Shown here one piece after another: positions 53,588-62,046 of a DNA stretch of 64,000 nucleotides. Within the stretch, counting starts at the first letter, position 1, and each line of letters opens with the position of its first letter. This DNA comes from Rhodopirellula baltica (GTDB taxonomy: Bacteria; Planctomycetota; Planctomycetia; Pirellulales; Pirellulaceae): assembly GCA_002901265.1 (NCBI GenBank), contig PPHI01000048.1, forward strand, positions 62,001 through 126,000, in the 5' to 3' direction. The notes under the pieces were generated by a model. The model searched no databases. It saw only the letters and a program-made list of their open reading frames with translations, and was not told the origin of the DNA. A program made the translations under genes and the position numbers.

Positions 53588-54172
53588 ATGCCGCTCGAAG
53601 TCATCCATTATCCCCACCCCACGTTGCGTTACGTCAGCAAGCCGATTCGCAAGGTCGACGCCGAGCTGAAACAGATCGCTCAGGAGATGCTGGACCTGAT
53701 GTACGAACACAACGGTGTCGGACTGGCTGCCAATCAAGTCGACCTGCCCTTGCGAATGTTCGTCGCAAACCCGACCGGACAACGCGGCGAAGGCGAAGAG
53801 TACGTGATTTTGAATCCAGAGGTTCAGCGTCCCAAAGGCAACGAGACATCCTCCGAAGGGTGCCTGAGTATCCCTGGCGTAACCGGTGAAGTGATCCGGC
53901 CGAAATCGATCCGGATCAGCGCGTACGATATCAACGGCAATGCAATTGATACGACGATCGAAGGGTTCCTCGCCCGCGTCTTTTTGCACGAAATCGATCA
54001 CCTGGACGGCATGATGTTCTTCGACCGAATGAAAGATCAGTCGCGTCAGGATCTGCTCCCAGAACTGGAAGAGTTCGAAACGGACTTTCGCTCCAAACAA
54101 TCGACCGGCGCGATTCCGTCCGACGAAGAACTGGTCGCAAGACTGAGCAAGTGGACCGACAAATACTGCTGA
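53588..54172 (+). CDS. def: Peptide deformylase
   Basis: The 194-residue protein removes the N-formyl group from nascent chains. All three family motifs are present: GVGLAANQ (~45-52), EGCLSIPG (~92-99) and HEIDHLDG (~135-142). The Cys and two His residues bind the catalytic metal. The C-terminus is slightly extended (QSTGAIPSDEELVARLS). The ATG at 53588 is followed directly by the classical MPLEVIHYPHPTLRYVSKPI start. fmt follows 59 bp downstream. Confidence 0.97.
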   Translation: MPLEVIHYPHPTLRYVSKPIRKVDAELKQIAQEMLDLMYEHNGVGLAANQVDLPLRMFVANPTGQRGEGEEYVILNPEVQRPKGNETSSEGCLSIPGVTGEVIRPKSIRISAYDINGNAIDTTIEGFLARVFLHEIDHLDGMMFFDRMKDQSRQDLLPELEEFETDFRSKQSTGAIPSDEELVARLSKWTDKYC

Positions 54173-54231
54173 TCGCACGCCCCACTTCCCAGCTTTCGCC
54201 GCACCTCTCCATTTGTCGCAGCGCTTGAATC

Positions 54232-55233
54232 GTGAGCACACCGAACGCACTCAAAATTGTTGTTATGGGGACGGGCCCATTTGCCGTCCCTAGCTTTGAA
54301 GCCATCCGGAAATCCGGTGACTCGATTGTCGCCGTCGTGACGAAACCGGAACCGCCGGTAAAAAGCCGCAAAGGCCCGCCGCCCGCGCCGGTGCGCACCT
54401 GGGCAGAAGAAAACGGACTGCCGATCTTCGATCCGATGATCATCAACGACGATGAAGCGGTCCGCAAACTGGTTGAACTCGCGCCGGACTTGCTGGTCGT
54501 TTGCGACTACGGACAAATCCTGAAACCACAGGCCTTAGGTGTCGCTCGCCTAGGTGGCATCAACCTGCACGGCTCATTACTGCCAGCCTACCGCGGTGCC
54601 GCACCAGTCCAACGTGCACTGCTGAGCGGTGATCCTGAAACGGGTGTTTGCGTCATCCACATGACGCCCCGCTTGGACGGTGGGCCGGTGATCGCCAAAA
54701 CCGCGACAGCGATTACGCCGGACGAGACCGCGGGCGAACTCGAAGAACGCTTGTCCGAACTAGGCGTCGAACTGGTGATTCAATCGATCGACCAGCTTCG
54801 CCAATGGGACGGCGAACAGACAATCGGCGAGATCCAAGATCCGGAGCTGGCAACGAAGGCACCACGACTGAACAAACGCGAAGCACAAATCGATTGGACA
54901 TGGCCGCGGGCAAAGATCGATTGCCATGTGCGTGGCATGCAGCCTTGGCCGATCGCGTACTCGGAGATCGAAGTGCGATCGGGTAAACCCGCTCAGCGGA
55001 TCGCCGTGCTGGCGGTTTCGAACGTTGAGGATGCCGACATCGAAGACGGCTCAAATGGCTTGGTGCCAGGACAAGTCACCGGTGGCAAGGACTTGGTCGT
55101 CTGCTGCGGTGACGGGCTTCTGCGAATCGACTCGTTACGACCGGCGGGGAAGAACCAAATGTCTGGTGAGCAATGGATGCGCGGGCATCAATTGCAACGC
55201 GGTGTCGCATTCGAATTGCCAACCTTCGAATAA
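54232..55233 (+). CDS. fmt: Methionyl-tRNA formyltransferase
   Basis: The 333-residue protein starts at GTG 54232. It formylates Met-tRNAi from 10-formyl-THF. The N-terminal formyltransferase domain has VVMGTGPFAVPSFEAIRKSG, and the catalytic-site motif INLHGSLLPAYRGAAPVQRA carries the Asn and His. The DGGPVI segment provides the Asp. The C-terminal Fmt domain begins near KREAQIDWTWPRAKIDCHVR. With def upstream, it forms the usual def-fmt pair. Confidence 0.97.
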   Translation: MSTPNALKIVVMGTGPFAVPSFEAIRKSGDSIVAVVTKPEPPVKSRKGPPPAPVRTWAEENGLPIFDPMIINDDEAVRKLVELAPDLLVVCDYGQILKPQALGVARLGGINLHGSLLPAYRGAAPVQRALLSGDPETGVCVIHMTPRLDGGPVIAKTATAITPDETAGELEERLSELGVELVIQSIDQLRQWDGEQTIGEIQDPELATKAPRLNKREAQIDWTWPRAKIDCHVRGMQPWPIAYSEIEVRSGKPAQRIAVLAVSNVEDADIEDGSNGLVPGQVTGGKDLVVCCGDGLLRIDSLRPAGKNQMSGEQWMRGHQLQRGVAFELPTFE

Positions 55234-55240
55234 TCGAACG

Positions 55241-56002
55241 CTACTGCGACGGCGCTTGGCCAGGAGACGCTTGCCGTCCCAAGATTACTGAAAGGTAAGG
55301 ACGTTTCGCGTCCGCGAACAGCCAGGGCTTGACCCGATACTTGATCCGCGACCGCGTCGATTGATCCATCCAAAACGTGGACTCAATCTCTTTACGCATC
55401 GCAGCGGACTTGTCCAGCGTTCGTTTCAAACTCGACGCCTTGGGCATGTCGGCCCAGAGTACGATTTCCATGACCATCTTCTCGTCGCGCATCTTTGCAA
55501 TCGCTTCGGAGATCAACTGAGTTGCATGCAAGCTGAGCTTACCGGTCTTGGGGTCGGCCGGCTGGAACGAATCAAAGACGACCTGACCTTCGATTTGTGG
55601 AAGCGTTTTCAGATCGATTTTTTCTTCGAGATCGTTTAAGAATTTTTGAAACTGCTCCCGATCTCGGTCAACCACTCGCTCGTTGTTGTTGTTCTCGTCG
55701 GGCCCGACATTCTCCTGCTTCTCATTTTTGTCCAAGTTCTCAGCGAGTGCGTAAAGCGGCTTGTTCGCTTCGCCTTGAATCACGTCCGCCGAACGGTCAC
55801 CGCCCAGTCGACCTGGCTTACCCGAAGTGGTAAATGCGTTCACGAAGGATCCAGTCCCGGCGTACATGTTGGCGCCGGTCTGCTCTTTTGCCAACGAATT
55901 GAGCACGATAAAGAACGCCAGGAGGGCGGTCATCGTGTCACCGAACGAAACGAGGTACGCCTTACTTGGCGCACTTGGTGGCGGTTTCTTCTTCTTGCTC
56001 AT
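55241..56002 (-). CDS. MotB-like stator subunit, second paralogue
   Basis: This 253-residue protein begins with a Lys/Pro-rich head and a MotB-type TM with the proton-binding Asp (AYLVSFGDTMTALLAFFIVL). The periplasmic region (~60-253) has an OmpA-like pattern of strands and helices (QPADPKTGKLSLHATQLISE, MEIVLWADMPKASSL) but no clear NxxLSxxRAxxV peptidoglycan-binding motif. It overlaps the first MotB-like gene by 4 nt in a three-gene motor operon. It could form a hetero-stator with that protein. Confidence 0.8.
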   Translation of the reverse strand: MSKKKKPPPSAPSKAYLVSFGDTMTALLAFFIVLNSLAKEQTGANMYAGTGSFVNAFTTSGKPGRLGGDRSADVIQGEANKPLYALAENLDKNEKQENVGPDENNNNERVVDRDREQFQKFLNDLEEKIDLKTLPQIEGQVVFDSFQPADPKTGKLSLHATQLISEAIAKMRDEKMVMEIVLWADMPKASSLKRTLDKSAAMRKEIESTFWMDQSTRSRIKYRVKPWLFADAKRPYLSVILGRQASPGQAPSQ

Positions 56003-56652
56003 CGCCCACTCTCGTATTGTTCAATGACGATACGCACCATCCCTGAAGTGACATTTTCGGAGATCGCAGTTCCGATCTGACCGGGTCGAGCTTTTTCGAC
56101 GTGGTACAGGTAATCGGCAAAGGCACAGACGCGGTCCTCTAAATCCCGTTCGCCGAATTCCAGCACGCAATGGATACTTAGCGAACGCAGTTGCTCGGCA
56201 AGTTTGGCCGCCGCCTGAGCACCTTGGCGGTTCACGGTCATGTTGTCTTCGACCATCCGCTTGATCGGCAACTCGAAAGCGAAGGTCTTCATCACGTCGC
56301 GTTTTGCTTCGGCCTCGGTTGGACCTTCCAGTCCTTTGCCTACAGCTGCTTTGGCAACTTCCTTTTCGATCGGTGGCATCTCTGCACCTTGGACTGCGAG
56401 TCGGGCAACACGCGGACGGATCCGTGTCGTGAACGAGTCTTTGTCCAACTGTTCATGCTTGTGCCCCGCGACACCGGTCGCGCCGGCGGCACCGAACACG
56501 CTGACCGTTACCTTTTCGAATCGCTCGGGTTCGGTGGTCGCGAATGTCAGCAACAGAATAAAGAACGTCATCAGCAACGTAATCACGTCGCTGTACGTCA
56601 TGAACCATGCTGGGATATCTGCCGGCGGATCTGGCGGTTTATCCTTGCCCAT
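55999..56652 (-). CDS. motB: MotB-like stator subunit, first paralogue
   Basis: The 217-residue protein has the MotB head DIPAWFMTYSDVITLLMTFF, with the essential Asp in YSD. The periplasmic part is shorter and does not show the standard OmpA peptidoglycan motif; its last 70 residues are QAAAKLAEQLRSLSIHCVLE and following. It lies 4 bp after motA. The number and shape of the two MotB-like proteins differ from the standard MotA4/MotB2 pair and fit the thin peptidoglycan of planctomycetes; this is inference. Confidence 0.85.
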   Translation of the reverse strand: MGKDKPPDPPADIPAWFMTYSDVITLLMTFFILLLTFATTEPERFEKVTVSVFGAAGATGVAGHKHEQLDKDSFTTRIRPRVARLAVQGAEMPPIEKEVAKAAVGKGLEGPTEAEAKRDVMKTFAFELPIKRMVEDNMTVNRQGAQAAAKLAEQLRSLSIHCVLEFGERDLEDRVCAFADYLYHVEKARPGQIGTAISENVTSGMVRIVIEQYESGR

Positions 56653-56656
56653 TCAA

Positions 56657-57427
56657 CTATCCCTTCGCGACAGCCTTTCGCGTCTTCGGCGCGAGGAAGC
56701 TGAGTAGCTTTTCTTCCACGACACGCGGGCTTTCGCCTTCGCCAAGCAATGTGATTCCGCAAATCATCAGTTCGCGAATCATGCTTTCTTCGGCATTCCG
56801 TGTTTCCAGCTTTCCGGCGATCGGAATACAGACCACGTTAGCGACCAACGCACCGTAGAGCGTCGTGAGCAACGCGACCGCCATACCACCACCGATCTGA
56901 CTAGGGTCGTCAAGGGATCGAAGCATCTGGACGAGTCCGATCAGGGTTCCGATCATCCCGAACGCGGGCGCTGCCGCACCTGCGGCATCAATGATTTTCT
57001 TACCGGTGGCGTGCCGCTGTTCGATATAGCCCAACTCGGTTTCGAGCGACCGGGCAACGTCCTCGGCCGCAACGCCACTGATCAATGATTCCAATCCGCG
57101 TTTCATGTAATCGTCGGAGACTTGAGACGCTTGGTCTTCGAGCGCAAGCAAGCCGTCCTTCCGAACCACCTCGGCAAACTTTTTGAACTGCGCGATGGTG
57201 TCTTGCGCGGATGGCAATTTGAACAGGAAAGCCTTGAGGACGACAGCGAACGCACCCAAGTTGGCTTTCAAGGGAAAGTTGATCAGCGAAGCAGCGATCG
57301 CTCCACCGAAAACGATCATTCCGCTGGGAACATCGATGAAGGGACCAAGGCCACCGCCGCCCATCGCGATCGACGCGAGGATCAGGCCGGCGCCCATGAT
57401 CAATCCGATGATTGTCGCTATATCCAT
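56657..57427 (-). CDS. motA: Flagellar stator protein MotA
   Basis: ATG at 57427 (MDIATIIGLIMGAGLILASI) gives 256 residues, the standard length for MotA; the start at 57481 is unlikely. It has four TM segments. The N-terminal part has FIDVPSGMIVFGGAIAASLI and the cytoplasmic loop follows (~65-150). The C-terminal TM pair contains AAPAFGMIGTLIGLVQMLRS and GMAVALLTTLYGALVANVVC. The gene heads a three-gene stator operon, 347 bp from the divergent flagellar operon. Confidence 0.93.
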   Translation of the reverse strand: MDIATIIGLIMGAGLILASIAMGGGGLGPFIDVPSGMIVFGGAIAASLINFPLKANLGAFAVVLKAFLFKLPSAQDTIAQFKKFAEVVRKDGLLALEDQASQVSDDYMKRGLESLISGVAAEDVARSLETELGYIEQRHATGKKIIDAAGAAAPAFGMIGTLIGLVQMLRSLDDPSQIGGGMAVALLTTLYGALVANVVCIPIAGKLETRNAEESMIRELMICGITLLGEGESPRVVEEKLLSFLAPKTRKAVAKG

Positions 57428-57774
57428 AATTTCTGAATCGTATCTTGCGGCTACCGCCACCATGGAATTGGGATGCACCAATGTCGAGGGCTAGCAAGGA
57501 TACGCACCCACCCGTGCGACATTCCGTTGGCCACGAGACAACTGGAAGGGGCGCGTGTGATCGTCATCGGTATCACGGCGCGGTCTCGTAACAGGCCCTC
57601 ACTCGATTCTTAGTTCATCGATAGAGATCGACTTGAACATCCCTGCAAAGGCAGGTCGTCATGAGGCAATTGAGGGAACACCCTCACGCTCAGATCGCCC
57701 AATCACGGCGTTTCGCGGGATATCCCCGAAAGATGTCCTTAACGGGAATAGCTTCTCAGGCCGATACAACTGGC
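57428..57774. other. Divergent region between motA and flgB
   Basis: About 350 bp lie between the stator and flagellar operons, where both promoters should be. A small CCTGC-AAAG-GCAGG hairpin occurs near 57643. I searched by eye for a sigma-54 (TGGCAC-N5-TTGC) or sigma-28 box and did not find a convincing one. Starts of flgB at 57733 and 57661 are possible but less likely than 57775. Confidence 0.35.
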
Positions 57775-58158
57775 ATGAACGGAATATTTTACCAAATCGA
57801 TTTACTCAGCTCTGCAGTCAATGCGAGCGAGAAAGGGCATCGCGTTGTCAGCCAGAACATCGCGAATGTAAATACGCCTGGTTACCAAACCAAGCGTTTG
57901 GATTTTCAAAAGATGCTCGAGATGCAACAAACGAACGCCGACGCGGCGACGGCCGAGAATGCCGGTCAAGGCGTCAGCGAAAGTGACATCGAGCGCGCAA
58001 TCGAAATGCCAGAAGGCTTGGAAGAACGTCTTGACGGCAACAACGTCAACCTGGAACAGGAAGTCGCACAGCTGAAGAAGAATGCGCTTGCGTTCCAAAC
58101 GTATACCCAGCTACTTGCGTCCCGTGTCTCGACGATGCGACGAGCAATTTCAGGATAA
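57775..58158 (+). CDS. flgB: Flagellar basal-body rod protein FlgB
   Basis: ATG at 57775 (MNGIFYQIDLLSSAVNASEK) gives 127 residues, close to the family's ~130. The rod signature HRVVSQNIANVNTPGYQTKR is clear, and the C-terminal helix contains LKKNALAFQTYTQLLASRVS. FlgB is the proximal rod component. It heads the operon, with flgC 11 bp downstream. Confidence 0.93.
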   Translation: MNGIFYQIDLLSSAVNASEKGHRVVSQNIANVNTPGYQTKRLDFQKMLEMQQTNADAATAENAGQGVSESDIERAIEMPEGLEERLDGNNVNLEQEVAQLKKNALAFQTYTQLLASRVSTMRRAISG

Positions 58159-58169
58159 GGACATCCGAC

Positions 58170-58601
58170 ATGGTTAACTTCCCCACGATCGATATCGCTG
58201 CCTCTGGCCTCGCCGCAGAACGCTTCCGCATGGAAGTCACGGCGAACAACCTGGCCAATGCGTCGACCACCATGACCGACAACGGCGATCCCTATCGCCG
58301 CCAAGCGGTCGTGTTCGCCGCCGCCGCAGATTCGATGGCCAACCCGAAATCGGCCGCGGCACTCCACGGTGTCCAAGTCGTGGGAGTGCAGCCCGATGCA
58401 ACCGAATTTCCGACGGTCTACAACCCCTCGCACCCGCACGCCGATGCGGACGGTTTCGTCAGACTGTCGAACGTCAAAATCCCCGAGGAAATGGTGGACC
58501 TGATCACCGCGAGTCGTTCGTATGAAGCGAACACGAAAGCGATCAGCGTCTTTAAAGAGATGGTCGAACAAACCTTAACGCTTCTTCAAGGAGGCCAGTG
58601 A
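58170..58601 (+). CDS. flgC: Flagellar basal-body rod protein FlgC
   Basis: The 143-residue protein has the FlgC N-terminus with IAASGLAAERFRMEVTANNL and ANASTT. It ends with the C-terminal rod motif VDLITASRSYEANTKAISVF. It is exported through the flagellar type III apparatus and forms the proximal rod with FlgB. Its stop overlaps the fliE ATG by 1 nt. Confidence 0.95.
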   Translation: MVNFPTIDIAASGLAAERFRMEVTANNLANASTTMTDNGDPYRRQAVVFAAAADSMANPKSAAALHGVQVVGVQPDATEFPTVYNPSHPHADADGFVRLSNVKIPEEMVDLITASRSYEANTKAISVFKEMVEQTLTLLQGGQ

Positions 58602-58915
58602 TGTCTGCTTTGCCGCCTGTTGCATCGGTGAATATCCAGTCCCCTGGGTTTACCAATCCAACCCAAGCCGCCCCGGCCGCGCCAGCTACCGAAAAGGGTG
58701 GCGACCGAAACATCTTCTTGGACTTGATGTCACAAGCCAACGAAGACCAACTACGCAGCGAACAGGCAATCGAAAGCCTGGTCACCGGACAAACCCAAGA
58801 CGTCCAACAAGTCGTCATGGAAGTTGTCAAAGCCGAAATGTCCTTCCAAGTGTTTATGGAAGTCCGCAGCCAAATCGTTGATTCGTACAACGAATTGATG
58901 CGTATGCAATTCTAA
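58601..58915 (+). CDS. fliE: Flagellar hook-basal body complex protein FliE
   Basis: ATG at 58601 is preceded by a strong AAGGAGG ribosome site, so it is preferred over the in-frame GTG 3 nt earlier. The 104-residue protein has a Pro/Ala-rich start and the FliE core DLMSQANEDQLRSEQAIESL and VVKAEMSFQVFMEVRSQIVD. It links the MS ring to the rod. Confidence 0.92.
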   Translation: MSALPPVASVNIQSPGFTNPTQAAPAAPATEKGGDRNIFLDLMSQANEDQLRSEQAIESLVTGQTQDVQQVVMEVVKAEMSFQVFMEVRSQIVDSYNELMRMQF

Positions 58916-58958
58916 GCGTCACAGCTGTTCTCCCCACGCGAACAAGAACTGACGAACC

Positions 58959-59417
58959 TTGAACGTTATCCAACCCTATATCGACTCACTGCTGTCCATT
59001 TGGCATCAGAGCTCTCCCGCCGCTCGCGTCGGGATCCTGTTGTTAGCAGTGCTTTGCGCGGTCACCATCGGCGGTGTCGGCTACTGGTCTGTGCAGCCCA
59101 ACTTCGTTGTGCTGGTCAGTCAAGACGACAGCGACAAAATGGACCGTGTCATTGACGCCCTCGCTAAAGAGGGTATCGAGTACCAACTGTCCGGCGCGGC
59201 GGGAACCTGTTGGTCGATAAACGAGACTTTGCCAAAGCGCGACGACTGGCCCGCACCCATGGTGTTGCAAACGCATCCCAAGAAGGCGGCGCTATGTTTG
59301 GCGGCGCGCTCAGCAGCCCTAAAGAACGCGACAACGTCGCTCGTATTCAAAAACAACTCAGCCTCGCCGCAACGATCGAAAAGATCGCGATCGTCGATCA
59401 TGCTGACGTCCACTTGA
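58959..59417 (+). CDS. fliF: FliF N-terminal part; reading frame changes near 59200
   Basis: The TTG start at 58959 gives MNVIQPYIDSLLSIWHQSSP. A TM follows at ~27-45 (ILLLAVLCAVTIGGVGYW), then the FliF pattern FVVLVSQDDSDKMDRVIDAL and EGIEYQLSGAAG up to about residue 81. Beyond ~59200 this frame reads unrelated residues and stops at 59417. The true continuation is in another frame (LLVDKRDFAKARRLARTHG). The gene therefore appears broken by a single-base deletion, or it is a sequence error. Confidence 0.7.
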   Translation: MNVIQPYIDSLLSIWHQSSPAARVGILLLAVLCAVTIGGVGYWSVQPNFVVLVSQDDSDKMDRVIDALAKEGIEYQLSGAAGTCWSINETLPKRDDWPAPMVLQTHPKKAALCLAARSAALKNATTSLVFKNNSASPQRSKRSRSSIMLTST

Positions 59418-60490
59418 ACATCCCTGACAAAGGCCCGTTCGAACGGAAATCCAGCCCACCGTCGGCGAGCGTCCTACTGACGCTTCGCGATGGCAGCCAA
59501 CTCTCCGACCAACAGGCGTCATCGATCGCTTCCTTCGTCGCCTTTGCTGTCGAAGACCTCGCCCCCGAATCCGTTCAAATTACGGACCGCGACGGGCGCA
59601 GCTACACCGTTCCAGACGAACAGGTCGGCCAGATCGCCAGCCAAGTCGAATACATCGCACAGGCCGAACGTAAGCTCGCCGAAAAGGCCGAATCGCAATT
59701 GCTGCAATTCCTCGGCTATGGGAACGCCAGCGTCCAAGTCAGCCTGGACATGACGTTTACACAAGGCTCCAAAAAGATCACCAAGTATGACTCCAAAGGT
59801 GCCGTCCCGAGTCAAGAAGACCTGCAGTCCGAAACAACGACGAATGTCCAGCCCGCCCCGGTCGGGCCAGCCGGTGTGGCTTCGAACCTGAACGCATCCG
59901 CAGGCGCCAATGGAAAGAACGGCGTTGAAAGCAAATCAGAAAATATCAAGACGACCTACCTCGTTCCGATCACCGAAGAGACGTCTGCGAACTCGACGCC
60001 GATTCGAAACTTTTTGACCGTTAGCGTACTGGTGAACTCGGAAGCCCCCGGTGTCAAACAGGAAGACGGCACGCTGATGCCAGACTTGGCAGAGACGATC
60101 AACCAGACGGTCAAGAACGCCGTCGGATTCCGCGATGACTCAGATACCATTTCGGTCAAGATTGTTCCGTTTTCCGAACCTTTGTTCACTCAGGCTGAAC
60201 CGGTCGCATCGTTTGACTGGACGAAGATCACCTCAATTGTCGAAAAGGGGTCGCTTGCAATTGCCGCGCTTTTGGCGTTTGTGCTAGGTCTTATGTTGCT
60301 GCGGAAGTTTGGGCCAAGCAGCAGTTCCCGCGCCGGACGCGGGGAGGGGCAAGCCGCGGGCGCTCGCAGTGAGAGCGTCAGCGAATTGTCGAGATTGATC
60401 AAAGAAAATCCGGAGGTCTTCGCACAGGTCGTCAAGGCATGGTCTGGCGCCGATGGGGCTAAAGATTCTGGTAAACAGAATGCCGCGTGA
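59210..60490 (+). CDS. fliF: FliF MS-ring protein, main body (after frameshift)
   Basis: This frame continues FliF from about 59204 (NLLVDKRDFAKARRLARTHG). It holds the ring-building domain with VARIQKQLSLAATIEKIAIV and ASVLLTLRDGSQLSDQQASS. A second TM lies near the end (SIVEKGSLAIAALLAFVLGL). The C-terminal FliG-binding tail reads LSRLIKENPEVFAQVVKAWS. The nominal TTG start at 59210 is not a true start. With the N-terminal part, the protein is ~509 residues, normal for FliF. Confidence 0.85.
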   Translation: MVDKRDFAKARRLARTHGVANASQEGGAMFGGALSSPKERDNVARIQKQLSLAATIEKIAIVDHADVHLNIPDKGPFERKSSPPSASVLLTLRDGSQLSDQQASSIASFVAFAVEDLAPESVQITDRDGRSYTVPDEQVGQIASQVEYIAQAERKLAEKAESQLLQFLGYGNASVQVSLDMTFTQGSKKITKYDSKGAVPSQEDLQSETTTNVQPAPVGPAGVASNLNASAGANGKNGVESKSENIKTTYLVPITEETSANSTPIRNFLTVSVLVNSEAPGVKQEDGTLMPDLAETINQTVKNAVGFRDDSDTISVKIVPFSEPLFTQAEPVASFDWTKITSIVEKGSLAIAALLAFVLGLMLLRKFGPSSSSRAGRGEGQAAGARSESVSELSRLIKENPEVFAQVVKAWSGADGAKDSGKQNAA

Positions 60491-60512
60491 TTAGCGGAGC
60501 GAGGTTGCCGCG

Positions 60513-61517
60513 ATGAAAACGATGCTAACGCGACAGGAACGCCTAGCGCTTCTGCTCTATCTAATGGGTGACGAAGCCACCGAAATGGCTCGTCAAGGAA
60601 TTGCCGGTCCGGCACGCGCGGAACTGGACCAAGCCCTGCAAGACTTTAGGGATTACCCGCCAAGTGACGACGAGATCGAATTGGTCGTCGACGACTTTGA
60701 AAATTACTTTCGACTGGCACTTCAAAACAAGGCCCAAACCCCAGACCAGGAAGGCGAAGACGAAGAAGGTCTTCGCATCTTTCAAATCGCCGAAGAATCC
60801 TTTGACGTCGAACTGGAGCCAATCAAAAAATTTGAACGGCCCAAACTGTCCGGCGACGTGATCCGTGACTTGAACCAGATGCACCCCTACCAGGTCGCCC
60901 AAGCGCTGAAAGACGAATTGCCGGCGGCGTCCGCGATCGTGCTAAGAAAGCTCGCCAACGAACACGCGGCCAAGACGCTGGAGTTTCTTCCCGAACTCGT
61001 ACGCCCCAAGGTCTTCTTGGAGCTCGCGCGTCCGTCCAAAGTCACGCTGATGATTCAACAACGGATCTTCGCCAAGACCTTGGAGATTGCGCTCAGCGTC
61101 GAAGAACGAGAAATCGAAGTCGAATGCTCGAAGAAGATGGCCAACATGATGCGTTCGCTGCCGCGGCCACTCCGTGGACCGATGCTGGACGAACTGCAAA
61201 AACGCGACAAGGCACTTTGCGAATCCGTGCGAAGCCAACTGTACCGCTTCGAAGACCTCAACCGGCTTAGCGACCGCGACATGCAAAAACTGCTCGGACA
61301 ATGCCAAACCGATCAGTTGGTCCTGGCACTTCAACAGGTCGAACCCGAGCTGCTCGAAAAAGTGCTTGGCAACATGTCCAAACGTGCCAAAGAAGCGCTG
61401 CAAGAAGAAATCGAATTCAAGGCCAACGCGGCAGACGAAGATATCGAAGAATCGCGTACCGGCGTTGCCAAAACCCTCGGCACGCTTTGCGAATCCGGAG
61501 AGGTGAGCATCGACTGA
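60513..61517 (+). CDS. fliG: Flagellar motor switch protein FliG
   Basis: This 334-residue protein forms the C-ring part that contacts FliF and the stator. The N-terminal domain starts with ERLALLLYLMGDEATEMARQ. The middle domain carries MHPYQVAQALKDELPAASAI in the EHPQ-motif position. The C-terminal torque domain is ECSKKMANMMRSLPRPLRGP with LRGPMLDELQKRDKALCESV and LVLALQQVEPELLEKVLGNM. The charged residues that face MotA are in this last stretch. It starts 22 bp after fliF. Confidence 0.92.
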   Translation: MKTMLTRQERLALLLYLMGDEATEMARQGIAGPARAELDQALQDFRDYPPSDDEIELVVDDFENYFRLALQNKAQTPDQEGEDEEGLRIFQIAEESFDVELEPIKKFERPKLSGDVIRDLNQMHPYQVAQALKDELPAASAIVLRKLANEHAAKTLEFLPELVRPKVFLELARPSKVTLMIQQRIFAKTLEIALSVEEREIEVECSKKMANMMRSLPRPLRGPMLDELQKRDKALCESVRSQLYRFEDLNRLSDRDMQKLLGQCQTDQLVLALQQVEPELLEKVLGNMSKRAKEALQEEIEFKANAADEDIEESRTGVAKTLGTLCESGEVSID

Positions 61518-61518
61518 T

Positions 61519-62046
61519 ATGCCAACAATTCAAATTCCCTTTCCAAAGAATCTGTCAACCGTATCAACCACCACGGGTCACGTCACACAGATCCAAGCCG
61601 AACCGGCAAAGAACCCATTCGATGACGTGGTGAACTCGATCGACGTGATGACCGCCGCGATCGCGGAACTGCAACAAAGTCGCAAGGAACAATTCGAACA
61701 GATCGAAGCGAAGTTGATTTCGACAGCTTGCCAGATCGCCCGGGAAGCACTCGGCGACGATCACGAACTGATCGCCACCCGCGTCAAACACTTCACAGAT
61801 TGCTTGCTCAGCGAATTGCAATCCAGTAAAGACGCCGTGATCTTCGTCCATCCAACCGTCGTTAACGCCCTGGCCGAAAACGAAACCTTACGTCAACACG
61901 ACGCGATCGACATCGTTTCCGACACGACCGTCCAACCCGGTGACTGCCGAGTTGAAATTGAAGGCAAAGGACTGCTCGCATCGCTCGACGCGTTCTTGGA
62001 TGCGGCAAGCTTGCGATTGCGGCAAGAAGCAGGAGGCATCCGATGA
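61519..62046 (+). CDS. fliH: Flagellar assembly protein FliH
   Basis: The 175-residue protein is the stator of the FliI ATPase. The first half is helical and Gln/Glu-rich (AELQQSRKEQFEQIEAKLIS). The C-terminal domain fits the V-ATPase-E/FliH pattern (IFVHPTVVNALAENETLRQH, DTTVQPGDCRVEIEGKGLLA). The stop overlaps fliI by 4 nt. Sequence identity in this family is low, so position supports the call. Confidence 0.85.
   Translation: MPTIQIPFPKNLSTVSTTTGHVTQIQAEPAKNPFDDVVNSIDVMTAAIAELQQSRKEQFEQIEAKLISTACQIAREALGDDHELIATRVKHFTDCLLSELQSSKDAVIFVHPTVVNALAENETLRQHDAIDIVSDTTVQPGDCRVEIEGKGLLASLDAFLDAASLRLRQEAGGIR

Noticed and set aside
57428-57774. Possible sigma-54 or sigma-28 promoter for the flagellar operon
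   Set aside because: No TGGCAC-N5-TTGC or TAAA-N15-GCCGATAA-type site was found by eye.
59195-59206. Programmed -1 frameshift in fliF
   Set aside because: The sequence GGGAACC is not a canonical XXXYYYZ slippery heptamer, so an indel or sequence error is the simpler reading.
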